From Streptomyces echinatus (GTDB lineage: Bacteria; Actinomycetota; Actinomycetes; Streptomycetales; Streptomycetaceae), in assembly GCF_014203595.1 (NCBI RefSeq), contig NZ_JACHJK010000018.1:1-64000 (forward strand): a stretch of 64,000 bases of DNA, read 5' to 3'. The notes beneath the pieces were generated by a model, which saw nothing but the letters and a program-made list of their open reading frames with translations, was not told the DNA's origin and did no database searches. The translations under genes and the position numbers were made by a program. This document shows positions 8,793-17,099 of the stretch, in pieces (positions within the stretch are counted from its first letter, which is position 1; the number at the start of each line of letters is the position of its first letter).

Positions 8793-8813
8793 GTGAGCAA
8801 GCGAATGCGATAG
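8793..8813 (+). CDS. Six-codon leader ORF (MSKRMR) after the SAM-IV riboswitch
   Basis: GTG at 8793 is preceded by AGGGAG (8781-8786) at 6-nt spacing, a near-ideal Shine-Dalgarno sequence, and the frame encodes only Met-Ser-Lys-Arg-Met-Arg before TAG. It sits about 40 nt after the riboswitch and 100 nt before the aminotransferase start, so it may be the element whose ribosome site the riboswitch controls, or a leader peptide. Contains one internal Met codon (ATG) besides the start. It may also be fortuitous. Confidence 0.4.
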   Translation: MSKRMR

Positions 8814-8913
8814 GGCGTAGAGCCCCGCCTCCGCGTACCCCTTTCACCTTTTCCCGTGCTCGAGCCGTACCCGCTCGCACGGTGATCCGCTGTGCCTCTC
8901 ACAGGAGTTCGCC

Positions 8914-10287
8914 ATGTCTGCCACCACCGCTGCCGCCGACCGGACCGTCTGCCGTGCCGTCCCGGAGGCGCTGCCCGTTCTGGGCCGGGACGTCACCGTC
9001 CCGCTCGTGACGGGCGGCGAGGTCACCTACGCGGCCCTCGACTACGCGGCCAGCGCCCCCGCCCTCCAGCGCGTCTGGGACGACGTCGCCGCGTACGCCC
9101 CGTACTACGGCAGCGTCCACCGCGGTGCCGGCTACCTCTCCCAGCTCTCCACCGACCTGTTCGAGAACGCCCGCGAGGCGGTCGCCGGGTTCCTCGGCTG
9201 CCGCCCGGACGACCAGGTCGTGTTCACCCGCTCCACCACCGACTCCCTCAACCTGCTCGCCCGCGCGCTCCCGGCCGGCTGCCGGGTCTTCGTCTTCGAG
9301 ACCGAGCACCACGCCTCCCTGCTGCCCTGGCAGGACGCGGACGTCACCTGCCTCGACGCCCCGCGCAGCCCCCGGCAGGCCGTGGAGACCCTGGAGCGGG
9401 CCCTCGCCGACCGTGACCCCCACGGCCCGGCACTGGTCTGCGTCACCGGCGCCTCCAACGTCACCGGCGAGCTGTGGCCGGTGCGGGAACTGGCCGCCGC
9501 CGCGCACGCGCACGGCGCCCGGATCGTCCTGGACGCCGCCCAGCTGGCCCCGCACCACCCGGTCGACATCACCGGTCTGGACGTCGACTGGGTCGCCTTC
9601 TCCGGCCACAAGCTGTACGCCCCCTTCGGCTCCGGTGTCCTCGCGGGCCGCGCCGACTGGCTCCGGGCGGCCGAGCCGTACCTCGCGGGCGGCGGCGCCA
9701 GCCGCAAGGTCACCCGGCGGCAGGACGGCGGGGTGGACGTGGAGTGGCACGAGAGCGCCGCCCGCCACGAGGCCGGCTCCCCGAACGTCATCGGCGCCTA
9801 CTCCATCGCGTCGGCCTGCAAGGCGCTCACCGAGGCCGGCTGGGACGCCCTGATCGCCCGCGAGGAGTATCTGATCGCCAAGGTGCGCGCGGGCCTCGCC
9901 GCGGTCCCGGAGGTGCGCGTCCTGTCCCTCTTCGGCGACGACGCCCCGAGGGTCGGCGTCATCTCCTTCGTCGTGGAGGGCTGGAACAGCTCCCACTTCG
10001 CCGCCGCGCTCTCCGCCGAGTACGGCATCGGCGTCCGCGACGGCCTGTTCTGCGCCCACCCGCTGGTCCGCACCCTGCTCGGCACCGGCCCGCAGGCCCA
10101 GGGCGAGTGCGGCGCCCCCGAGGCGGCGCCGGGGGAGAAGTCCCTCAATGCCATCCGCGTGAGCTTCGGCGCGGGCACCCCGGACGAGCACGTCGAGCGG
10201 TTCGTGACCGCCGTCGCGGAACTGGTCCGGGACGGCGCCCGGTGGGAGTACCGCACGGAGGAGGGCCGCTGCGTCCCGGTGGTGTGA
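8914..10287 (+). CDS. Class-V aminotransferase (cysteine desulfurase-like), SAM-IV controlled
   Basis: A 457-residue PLP enzyme of fold type I. The N-terminal half has the ASAPALQRVW and STTDSLNLLARAL segments of SufS/NifS-like proteins, then TGASNVTGELWP, LDAAQLAPHHPVD and SGHKLYAPFG, where the Lys is the PLP Schiff-base residue. It could be a cysteine desulfurase-like or related sulfur-amino-acid lyase; a conserved Cys-containing active-site loop is not obvious, so desulfurase activity is uncertain. The ATG at 8914 follows CAGGAG. Control by a SAM-IV riboswitch points to sulfur or methionine metabolism. It is transcribed alone; the following kinase gene has its own start region. Confidence 0.85.
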   Translation: MSATTAAADRTVCRAVPEALPVLGRDVTVPLVTGGEVTYAALDYAASAPALQRVWDDVAAYAPYYGSVHRGAGYLSQLSTDLFENAREAVAGFLGCRPDDQVVFTRSTTDSLNLLARALPAGCRVFVFETEHHASLLPWQDADVTCLDAPRSPRQAVETLERALADRDPHGPALVCVTGASNVTGELWPVRELAAAAHAHGARIVLDAAQLAPHHPVDITGLDVDWVAFSGHKLYAPFGSGVLAGRADWLRAAEPYLAGGGASRKVTRRQDGGVDVEWHESAARHEAGSPNVIGAYSIASACKALTEAGWDALIAREEYLIAKVRAGLAAVPEVRVLSLFGDDAPRVGVISFVVEGWNSSHFAAALSAEYGIGVRDGLFCAHPLVRTLLGTGPQAQGECGAPEAAPGEKSLNAIRVSFGAGTPDEHVERFVTAVAELVRDGARWEYRTEEGRCVPVV

Positions 10288-10400
10288 GCGGCGCCCCTCA
10301 GGGACACGGGGCCGTGCCGCCGGGCGGATCCGCCGCGCGGGCGGGCTACGGGGCGCATATAACCTCCCTCTGACACCACATCGGACAGGGGGATCCCGGA

Positions 10401-12698
10401 GTGCAGCCGTTGCGCGCAACCGACCCGCGCCTCATCGGCCCGTACGACGTCACGCACCGGCTGGGCGCGGGCGGCATGGGCGAGGTCTACCTCGCCCGGT
10501 CCCGCACCGGACTGCGGCTCGCCGTGAAGGTGGTGCGGACCGAGCACGCCGAGGACCGCACCTTCCGCGCCCGCTTCCGCCACGAGGTCCGCGCCGCGCA
10601 GACAGTCGGCGGCGCGGGCACCTACGCCGCGCGGGTCGTGGACGCCGACACCGAGGCCGAACGTCCCTGGATGGCGACGGAGTTCGTGCCCGGCCCGAAT
10701 CTGCGGGACGCCGTGCTGGACCACGGCGCGCTGCCCGAGCCCGCGGTGCGGATCCTCGCCGCCGCGCTGGGCGAGGCGCTGGCCGCCATCCACGCCAAGG
10801 GCCTGGTCCACCGTGACCTGAAGCCGTCGAACATCCTGCTGGGCCCGGACGGGCCACGGGTCATCGACTTCGGGATCGTCCGGGCCCTGGAGGCCACCTC
10901 GCTGACCCGCACCGGCGCGGTCGTCGGCTCGGTGGGTTACGTCTCGCCGGAGCAGATCCGCAACGGCGGCCAGGTCGGCCCGCCGAGCGACGTCTTCTCC
11001 CTCGGCGCGGTCCTCGCCTACGCGGCGGCGGGCCGGGAGCCGTTCGGCGAGGGCCAGGACTCGGTGGTCCTGCTGCGCATCCTCACCCGCGACTTCGACC
11101 TGTCCGGCGTGCCGGAGGGGGTGCGGCCGCTGGTGACGGCCTGTCTGCGCGAGGACCCGCTGCGGCGCCCGGAGCCGGCGGAGGTGGTGGCGAGCGCCGG
11201 TTTCGCCCCGGACACCCTGCGCGCCGGCATCCGCCCGGGCTGGTACGGCCCGGCGGCGCGGCCGCGCCCGGCCCCCGACGACCGCCCCAGCGGCGTGGAG
11301 TACCTGGCGCCCGCCCCGGTACCCGCCCCCGCCGCCCCCACGGACACCTCCGCCGCCCCCACGGACCCCGTCGACCGCACCGGCTCCGTGGACCGCCCCG
11401 GCCCCGCCGGTCCCGGCTCCCTCGACCGCCCCGGCCCGGCCGGTCCCACGGGCCCCTTCCACCGTGTCGGTCCCGCCGATCCCACGGGTCCCCTCGACCG
11501 TGCCGGCCCCGCCGATGCCACGGGTTCCGTCCGTCGGTCCGGCCCCGTCGCCCCCGGCCGCCGCCGTCTGCTGACGGCCCTCGCCGGCGGGACCGTCGCG
11601 GTGGCGGGCGTGGGCGCCGGCGGCTGGCTGTGGCGGCGGGGGACCGGCACCGAGGACATGACCGGCACCTACCGGTCGCCCGACGGCTCCGGCCCGGCCA
11701 CGACGGAGAGCCGGGCCTCCGCCCGGTCCGCCGTGCTGCGCTGGCAGTACGACCTCGGGGGCGTGGGCGGCCTGGACGGCCCCTGCTGCGCGCTCTCCCC
11801 GGACGGTTCCGTGGTCTACGCCGGCACCTCGGGCGGCGTGCTGCACGCGATCTCCCGGGACGGCTCCAGGCGCTGGAAGGTCCGGCTCGGCGACGACGTC
11901 TCCAGCCCCGTGGTCACCCGGGACGCGGTCTACTGCGTGGTGGGCCTGCACGCCGACGACGAGCGCCGGCTGACCGCGGTGAGCCCGTCCGGCAGCCCGC
12001 TGTGGACCCGCACCCTCGGCGGCCTGTCGTACGCCGTCCCGGTGCCGCTCGGCTCGGACGTGCTCGTCACCGTCGGCGGCACGGACGCCGGCGGGCTGCG
12101 CCGGTACGGTCCCGACGGCGCCGAGGTGTGGACCGCCAAGACCCCGGCCGGCCCCACCGGCACGCCCCTCGTCTCGGGCGACGTGGTCTGCACGGGCAGC
12201 TACGGCGACACCCTGCTGGCGCTGGACGCGCGGGACGGCTCGCGCAAGTGGCAGGTGCCCGCGGGCACCGACGTCACCGCCGTCGCCCTCGCGGGCACCA
12301 CCCTGTTCGCGGACGCCCCCGCCCTGCTCCAGGGCTTCCGGGTGGCGGACGGCCGGCGGCTGTGGCGCCGTGAGGCCGCTTCCGCGGTCTTGACCGGGGG
12401 CGGCCGCGCGCTGGCCGTCGGCACGGATTCGGGCACCGTGTTCGCCGTCCGGGCGGCCGACGGCTCCCGGGCCTGGGAGTACGGCCTCGCGGGCGACGCC
12501 CGTGCGGTGGTGGCCGGCGGCACCGTGTACGTCCGTGCCGCCGACCGGGTCTGGGCCCTGGACCTGAACGGCCGCAAGCGCTGGAGCGAGAGCCTGGGCC
12601 AGGATCCCGGCGACGACCAGCACCTCCCGGTCGTGCGGGGCGGCCGCCTCTACGTGCCCTCGGGAACCGGCATCGCGGCGGTGGAGCTGAGCGGCTGA
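10401..12698 (+). CDS. Membrane Ser/Thr protein kinase with PQQ-like beta-propeller (AfsK type)
   Basis: A 765-residue protein. The kinase domain (about residues 12-270) has the glycine loop RLGAGGMGEVYLA, the lysine in LAVKVV, the catalytic VHRDLKPSN and DFG as IDFGIV, so it should be active. A Pro/Gly-rich linker of short repeats follows (about 300-385), then one membrane helix (about 388-406). The outside C-terminal half consists of PQQ-like beta-propeller blades (repeats of type DGSRRW, DGSRKWQVP, DGSRAWEYG, NGRKRW). This layout is that of AfsK-like kinases that sense an external ligand; the ligand is not known. GTG at 10401 follows GGGGGATCCC. A TATAAC -10-like box is at about 10358. Confidence 0.93.
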   Translation: MQPLRATDPRLIGPYDVTHRLGAGGMGEVYLARSRTGLRLAVKVVRTEHAEDRTFRARFRHEVRAAQTVGGAGTYAARVVDADTEAERPWMATEFVPGPNLRDAVLDHGALPEPAVRILAAALGEALAAIHAKGLVHRDLKPSNILLGPDGPRVIDFGIVRALEATSLTRTGAVVGSVGYVSPEQIRNGGQVGPPSDVFSLGAVLAYAAAGREPFGEGQDSVVLLRILTRDFDLSGVPEGVRPLVTACLREDPLRRPEPAEVVASAGFAPDTLRAGIRPGWYGPAARPRPAPDDRPSGVEYLAPAPVPAPAAPTDTSAAPTDPVDRTGSVDRPGPAGPGSLDRPGPAGPTGPFHRVGPADPTGPLDRAGPADATGSVRRSGPVAPGRRRLLTALAGGTVAVAGVGAGGWLWRRGTGTEDMTGTYRSPDGSGPATTESRASARSAVLRWQYDLGGVGGLDGPCCALSPDGSVVYAGTSGGVLHAISRDGSRRWKVRLGDDVSSPVVTRDAVYCVVGLHADDERRLTAVSPSGSPLWTRTLGGLSYAVPVPLGSDVLVTVGGTDAGGLRRYGPDGAEVWTAKTPAGPTGTPLVSGDVVCTGSYGDTLLALDARDGSRKWQVPAGTDVTAVALAGTTLFADAPALLQGFRVADGRRLWRREAASAVLTGGGRALAVGTDSGTVFAVRAADGSRAWEYGLAGDARAVVAGGTVYVRAADRVWALDLNGRKRWSESLGQDPGDDQHLPVVRGGRLYVPSGTGIAAVELSG
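11369..11541 (+). repeat. Tandem Pro/Gly-rich repeats in the kinase linker
   Basis: About five imperfect repeats of 30-39 nt encode units like DRPGPAGP and DRAGPADAT between the kinase domain and the membrane helix. Such repeats may vary in number between strains and would change linker length. Confidence 0.7.
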
Positions 12699-12761
12699 GG
12701 CCTGCCGTCCGGACCGGGCCGGCCCGGCGTGCGCCACCCGGCCCGGCGTGCTTGCGCGGCC

Positions 12762-13043
12762 CTAGTTGTCGAGGCCGATCGCGAACGCGGCCTCCAGGTC
12801 GTGCTGGGAGTAGGTGCGGAAGGCCACGTGCGTGTCGGTGCCCTCGACGCCGGGGATCTTGCTGATGCGGCCCGGGATGACCTCGGCGAGGTCCTCGTGC
12901 TCCCGGACCCGGACCATGGCGATGAGGTCGTAGGTGCCGGTGACCGAGAAGACCTCGCTGACGCTGTCCAGTGCGGCGATCTGCTCCGCGATCTCGGGGA
13001 TCCGGTCCACGCTGGTCTTGATCAGAACGATCGCGGTGATCAC
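12762..13043 (-). CDS. Stand-alone Lrp/AsnC effector (RAM) domain protein
   Basis: A 93-residue protein consisting only of the amino-acid-binding RAM/SAM domain of Lrp/AsnC regulators, with TAIVLIKT at the start and VTGTYDLIAMVRV in the middle. There is no helix-turn-helix. Such proteins form rings and may modulate full-length Lrp regulators or act as metabolite sensors. GTG at 13043 overlaps the stop of the upstream rhomboid gene (GTGA), so they are translationally coupled. It is convergent with the kinase gene, with 63 nt between them. Confidence 0.9.
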   Translation of the reverse strand: MITAIVLIKTSVDRIPEIAEQIAALDSVSEVFSVTGTYDLIAMVRVREHEDLAEVIPGRISKIPGVEGTDTHVAFRTYSQHDLEAAFAIGLDN

Positions 13044-13831
13044 GGCTGTTTCTCTCCCTCGGTGACCGGAGCTGGGGCGGCTTTCACTCTAGCCCTCCCG
13101 TCTCCCCCGGCCTTCCCTCCGAGGCCGCCCTCGCGGCCCTTCCTCCTGCCGTAGCGCGTCCACGCGTAGCCGAAGCCCAGCCCGAAGCCCACCAGGTGCG
13201 CCAGGTACGCCACCCCGGGGCCGTCGGAGGCGCGCCCCGCCGCCAGCCACTGCAGGGCCGCCCAGAACGGCAGCACGACCCAGGCGGGGAAGCGCAGCGG
13301 CAGGAAGAACAGGAACGGCAGGAGACTGGTCACGCGCGCGCGGGGGAACAGGTAGAGGAACGCTCCGAGGACCGCCGAGATGGCCCCGGAGGCACCGACC
13401 AGCGACTGCTCGGAGGCGGCGTTGGCCGCCGCGTAGCCCAGCAGGGCGAGACAGCCGCAGCCGACGTAGAACAGGGTGAACTCCACCCGGCCCATCCGTT
13501 CCTCGGTCATCACCCCGAAGACGAAGAGGAAGAGCATGTTGCCGAGCAGATGTACCCAGCTGCCGTGCACGAACAGCGCGGTGGCCGGGGTGAGCGCCGC
13601 TGCGGCCGGTCCGTCGAAGAGCTGGGCCGGGACCACGCCCCAGTGCCGGAAGTACGCCCGCTGCGCGGCGAGCAGGGCGTCCCCGGAGCCGTATCCGGGG
13701 ACCAGCCCGGAGGCCGGGCCGAGGGCGAACAGCAGGCAGCACAGGGCGATGAGGCCGTACGTCACGGGCGCCGGGGTGCCCCGGACCGTCCTGAGTGTCC
13801 TGCCGGCCGCCGTGCTCCAGGTGCTGATCAT
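13040..13831 (-). CDS. Rhomboid-family intramembrane serine protease
   Basis: A 263-residue protein with about six membrane helices. Rhomboid motifs are all present: HLLGN (His94, Asn98), GASG with the nucleophile Ser148, and the catalytic His212 in YLAHLVGFGLG. These enzymes cut membrane proteins inside the bilayer; the substrate here is unknown. The start was set at the ATG at 13831, because the frame continues far upstream only as GC-rich read-through on the wrong strand of the NYN gene. No strong ribosome site is visible. The basic C-terminal tail (RYGRRKGREGG) is cytoplasmic. It is coupled to the Lrp-type gene by a 4-nt overlap. Confidence 0.9.
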   Translation of the reverse strand: MISTWSTAAGRTLRTVRGTPAPVTYGLIALCCLLFALGPASGLVPGYGSGDALLAAQRAYFRHWGVVPAQLFDGPAAAALTPATALFVHGSWVHLLGNMLFLFVFGVMTEERMGRVEFTLFYVGCGCLALLGYAAANAASEQSLVGASGAISAVLGAFLYLFPRARVTSLLPFLFFLPLRFPAWVVLPFWAALQWLAAGRASDGPGVAYLAHLVGFGLGFGYAWTRYGRRKGREGGLGGKAGGDGRARVKAAPAPVTEGEKQP

Positions 13832-13984
13832 GACTACAGAGCATGACGTAACGGGACGCAAGCTGACAGACCGCCTCGCCGCCGTGGACGGACGGGCGGC
13901 GAGTCCCCGCCAGGCCGTAGGGTTACGACCCACACGCGTCGGGTAGCGACGCGGACGGACACGAGAAGGAAGCGAACAGTCACC

Positions 13985-14224
13985 ATGACGGTTCCTCTGC
14001 CGACGGCCACGACACGCTGGCGCTGCACCCTGTGCGGCAATCTGACCCGGTTCGACGTGACCCGCTCGTCGAAGGTCGTCGAGTACATGCACCTCGATCT
14101 TGCCGGGGAACCGACGGTGGAGGAGCGCGAGGTGGTCAGTGAGACCATCGAGTCGGTGCGGTGCCGCTGGTGCAACGCGGTGGACCAGGTGGAACTCGTG
14201 GACAGGCCGGGCGCCGACTCCTGA
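13985..14224 (+). CDS. Small zinc-ribbon protein
   Basis: A 79-residue soluble protein with two CxxC pairs, CTLCGN near residue 14 and CRWCNA near residue 60, consistent with a zinc ribbon. The middle part (VVEYMHLDLAGEPTVEEREV) is acidic. GAAGGAAG precedes the ATG at 13985. It is conserved in Streptomyces as far as I remember, with no known function. It lies 48 nt upstream of the NYN-domain gene, in the same direction, and may be co-transcribed with it. Confidence 0.75.
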   Translation: MTVPLPTATTRWRCTLCGNLTRFDVTRSSKVVEYMHLDLAGEPTVEEREVVSETIESVRCRWCNAVDQVELVDRPGADS

Positions 14225-14272
14225 GCGGAGCGGCCCCCGGAGAGGCTCTTTTCCGGTATTGGGGTGTGACGG

Positions 14273-15616
14273 ATGGTGGAGACCGCAGGCGGGGGGCCGG
14301 GCGACGGCACCGCTGAGGTGCTTGACCGTCCGCTGCCCGACGGCGTGCGCCGACGGGTCGTCCAGATCGTCTCGGACGGCTTCGGCGGGCTGACCGTGAC
14401 GGAACTGCCCGCACAGCTGAGGCAGTACGCCCGGTTCGCCCCCAATCGCCGGGCGAAGTTCGCCGGGAACGCGATGGCGGCGGCCCTGGAGACCGATGCG
14501 CTGTTCCGGCAGCGGATCGGGGAGAAGTTCAGAGAGGCGCAGCAGGAACTCGCCGGTGCCCTGGACTCCGGCTCCCCGCCCCCGGCCGCGGACCCGCTCG
14601 ATGTGGCGGCCGCGGCCTATGTGCTGCGCCCGGCGGGCTGGGTGAAGCTGGTGACCGCGGCCGGCGAGGAGGCCCAGCGCGCGGACGCCGAGCGGGCCGA
14701 CGAGGAGAGCCGGGCCGAGCTGGAGCGGCTGCGCGAGGAGCTGGCGCAGGCCCGTGACCACACCCGCGCCGAGACCGAACGGCTGCGGGGGGAGCTGGAG
14801 TCGGCGAAGCGGGAAGCGGAATCGCTTCACCGCAAGCTGCGTTCGGCGCTCAGTGACGTGAAGCGCGGCGAGGCCGCGCTGCGCAAGGCGCAGGGGGAGG
14901 CCGACGCCGTGCGCGCCGAGACGCAGGCGCAGGTGTCGGCGGCGGAGAGCGAGTCCCGGCGGCTCAAGGCCCGCCTGGGCGAGGCCGAGGCCGCGCTGGA
15001 GGCCACCCGCCGGGCGGCCCGGGAGGGCCGCAGCGTGGAGGACATGCGGGTGCGGCTGCTGCTCGACACCCTGCTGGACGCGACCCAGGGGCTCCGGCGC
15101 GAACTCGCCCTGCCGCCGGTGTCGGTGCGGCCGGCCGAGACCGTGGACGCGGTCGAACCGGGACGAATGACCCCGAAGGACATCGCGGCGCGCGCCCTGT
15201 CGGAGAACGATCCGGCCATCCTCGACCAGCTTCTGGCGCTGCCGCAGGCACATCTGGTCGTCGACGGCTACAACGTGACCAAGACCGGTTATCCGCAGAT
15301 GCCGCTGGAGAAGCAGCGGCTGCGGCTGCTGGGGCAGCTCTCGGCGCTCGCCGCGCAGACCGGGGCCGAGGTGACGTGTGTCTTCGACGGCGCCGAACTG
15401 GCCGCGCCGGTGCTGCTCGCGCCGCCGCGCGGGGTGCGGGTGCTGTTCTCCAAGCCGGGCGTCACGGCCGACGAGCTGATCCGCCAACTGGTGCGCGCGG
15501 AGCCGCCGGGGCGTCCGGTCATCGTCGCGTCCACCGACCGGGAGGTCGCCGACGGCGTCGCCAAGGCGGGTGCCCGACCCGTGGCCTCTGCGGTGCTTCT
15601 GAAGCGACTGTCCTGA
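14273..15616 (+). CDS. NYN/PIN-type RNase-like protein (YacP/Rae1 family) with coiled coil
   Basis: A 447-residue protein. The N-terminal 130 residues are helical; residues about 150-270 are a long Glu/Arg-rich coiled coil (ELERLREELAQARDHTRAE region). The C-terminal 120 residues are a NYN domain: HLVVDGYNVTKTGYP carries the first catalytic Asp, VTCVFDGAE the second, and VIVASTDREVAD the third. The family includes YacP/Rae1, which cuts mRNA on the ribosome. The combination with a coiled coil suggests a partner or self-assembly. ATG at 14273; the nearby GTGs are out of frame or stopped. A 212-nt gap follows, with a promoter for the next gene. Confidence 0.85.
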   Translation: MVETAGGGPGDGTAEVLDRPLPDGVRRRVVQIVSDGFGGLTVTELPAQLRQYARFAPNRRAKFAGNAMAAALETDALFRQRIGEKFREAQQELAGALDSGSPPPAADPLDVAAAAYVLRPAGWVKLVTAAGEEAQRADAERADEESRAELERLREELAQARDHTRAETERLRGELESAKREAESLHRKLRSALSDVKRGEAALRKAQGEADAVRAETQAQVSAAESESRRLKARLGEAEAALEATRRAAREGRSVEDMRVRLLLDTLLDATQGLRRELALPPVSVRPAETVDAVEPGRMTPKDIAARALSENDPAILDQLLALPQAHLVVDGYNVTKTGYPQMPLEKQRLRLLGQLSALAAQTGAEVTCVFDGAELAAPVLLAPPRGVRVLFSKPGVTADELIRQLVRAEPPGRPVIVASTDREVADGVAKAGARPVASAVLLKRLS

Positions 15617-15745
15617 AGGTCCAACGGGCATAGGTAATGCCCGAATTGGTCGGATCGTCACGCAACGTAGCGTCAGGCGGGCATCACTGCATGTGAGTTG
15701 TGTGCAAAGAATGCATTGCGTGACGGGATTTTTCGCTGTGAGGAT

Positions 15746-15775
15746 TTGAACTGATCACAGCTAGGTCACTAGGGT
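15746..15775 (+). promoter_or_regulatory. Sigma-70-like promoter upstream of the first NlpC/P60 gene
   Basis: TTGAAC (15746-15751), an 18-nt spacer, then TAGGGT (15770-15775), matching the HrdB-type consensus. It lies 54 nt before the GTG. The rest of 15617-15828 is relatively AT-rich; I do not see the conserved blocks of a c-di-AMP riboswitch. Confidence 0.55.
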
Positions 15776-15828
15776 CTGGGCTCGAACCTCCGAACGGGTG
15801 ATCACTCACAAGAAGGAGTTCGTCCTCC

Positions 15829-16863
15829 GTGGCGTCCCACCGTCGACCCAAGCAGCCGAGCCGCACGCGCGTGACCGTGCTCACCACCGCTGCCGCAGCT
15901 GCCGTCGCGCTCAGCGCCAATGCCGCCAACGCCGCGCCGAGCGAGAAGCTCAGCAAGAGCGAGGTCAAGGCGAAGGTGGACAAGCTCTACGAGCAGGCGG
16001 AGCAGGCGACCGAGAAGTACAACGGCGCCAAGGAGAAGCAGCAGAAGCTGCAGAAGGAAATCTCCACGATCCAGGACAACGTCGCCCGCGGCCAGGAGGA
16101 GCTCAACAAGCTGCGCGACGGCCTGGGTTCGCTGGCCACCGCCCAGTACCGCTCGGGCGGCATAGATTCCTCGGTCCAGCTGTTCCTGTCCTCCGACCCG
16201 GACGACTTCCTCGACAAGGCGTCCACGCTGGACCAGTTGAGCAGTCAGCAGGTCGACGCGCTGAAGAAGATTCAGGACAAACAGCGCGAACTCGCCCAGG
16301 AGCGGGCAGAGGCCACCGAGAAGCTCAAGGACCTCTCGGCCACCCGCACCGAACTGGGCAACAAGAAGAAGGAAGTCCAGGGCAAGCTCGCCGAGGCGCA
16401 GAAGATCCTGAACACCCTGACCGCCAAGGAGAAGGAGCAGCTCGCCCAGGAGCAGCAGCGCGCCAACCGCTCCTCCACCGACCGGGTGGACCTCGGCGAC
16501 ACCCCGCCCGCCTCGGGCCGCGCCGCGGCCGCGTTCTCCGCCGCCCAGAGCAAGATCGGCACGCCCTACGTCTACGGCGCCTCCGGCCCGTCCTCCTTCG
16601 ACTGCTCGGGCCTGACCTCCTGGGCCTACGCCCAGGCCGGGGTCTCCATCCCGCGCACCTCGGAGGCGCAGGCCGGCATCGGCACCCGGATCGGCTCGTC
16701 CAGCCAGCTGCAGGTCGGCGACCTGGTCTTCTTCTACGGCGACCTGCACCACGTGGGTCTGTACGCCGGCAACGGCCAGGTGCTGCACGCCCCGCACACC
16801 GGTGCCGTGGTCCGCTACGAGTCCATCAACAACATGCCGTTCCAGTTCGGCGTCCGGGTCTGA
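15829..16863 (+). CDS. Secreted NlpC/P60 peptidoglycan hydrolase, copy 1
   Basis: A 344-residue exported enzyme. The signal peptide runs from SHRRPKQPSRTR through an Ala-rich core to about NAANAA (residue 36). A coiled-coil region (about 40-215, rich in Lys, Glu and Gln) follows, as in mycobacterial RipA/RipC-type hydrolases. The C-terminal NlpC/P60 domain has the nucleophile Cys259 in DCSGLTSWAY, His308 in HHVGLY and His320 in VLHAP. It should cleave D-Glu/DAP bonds in stem peptides, with the coiled coil acting as an inhibitory or partner-binding arm. GTG at 15829 after AAGGAG. A close paralogue follows at 17100. Confidence 0.94.
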   Translation: MASHRRPKQPSRTRVTVLTTAAAAAVALSANAANAAPSEKLSKSEVKAKVDKLYEQAEQATEKYNGAKEKQQKLQKEISTIQDNVARGQEELNKLRDGLGSLATAQYRSGGIDSSVQLFLSSDPDDFLDKASTLDQLSSQQVDALKKIQDKQRELAQERAEATEKLKDLSATRTELGNKKKEVQGKLAEAQKILNTLTAKEKEQLAQEQQRANRSSTDRVDLGDTPPASGRAAAAFSAAQSKIGTPYVYGASGPSSFDCSGLTSWAYAQAGVSIPRTSEAQAGIGTRIGSSSQLQVGDLVFFYGDLHHVGLYAGNGQVLHAPHTGAVVRYESINNMPFQFGVRV

Positions 16864-16930
16864 CACGCCCCTGGCACCCGGACACGATGGCGCCCGAACG
16901 GGCGAATCGCCGGAACCGAAACTGACTCCA

Positions 16931-16964
16931 CGCCCCGCCGGTGACCTGCGTCAGCGGCGGGGCG
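16931..16964 (+). terminator. Terminator between the NlpC/P60 genes
   Basis: CGCCCCGCCG (16931-16940) pairs with CGGCGGGGCG (16955-16964); inside the loop TGAC and GTCA can extend the structure. It lies 68 nt after copy 1 and upstream of copy 2, so the paralogues are probably separate transcripts. Confidence 0.75.
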
Positions 16965-17099
16965 TCAGCGTGTGTTGACTCCGAGGTCTTTGGTCCGCGC
17001 CCGTCCGCACGGCTACTGTCTGCCGCGTTTCCCCGACGCCGGGGCCTCCCCGTCCCCGGCGCCGGGGAACGGTCTGTGTCCGCCAGCAGAAGGACTGCC

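Noticed and set aside
8571-8813. An 80-codon frame across the SAM-IV leader
   Set aside because: It runs through the aptamer and has no ribosome site or domain; only its last six codons, with their own GTG and ribosome site, are kept as a candidate leader ORF.
13040-15661. A minus-strand open frame of 873 codons covering the rhomboid gene and far upstream
   Set aside because: Only its last 263 codons look like protein; the rest is antisense to the small zinc-ribbon gene and the NYN gene and is repeat-like in composition.
15617-15828. A c-di-AMP (ydaO-type) riboswitch before the first NlpC/P60 gene
   Set aside because: Such riboswitches are common before Streptomyces cell-wall hydrolases, but I cannot find their conserved blocks here.
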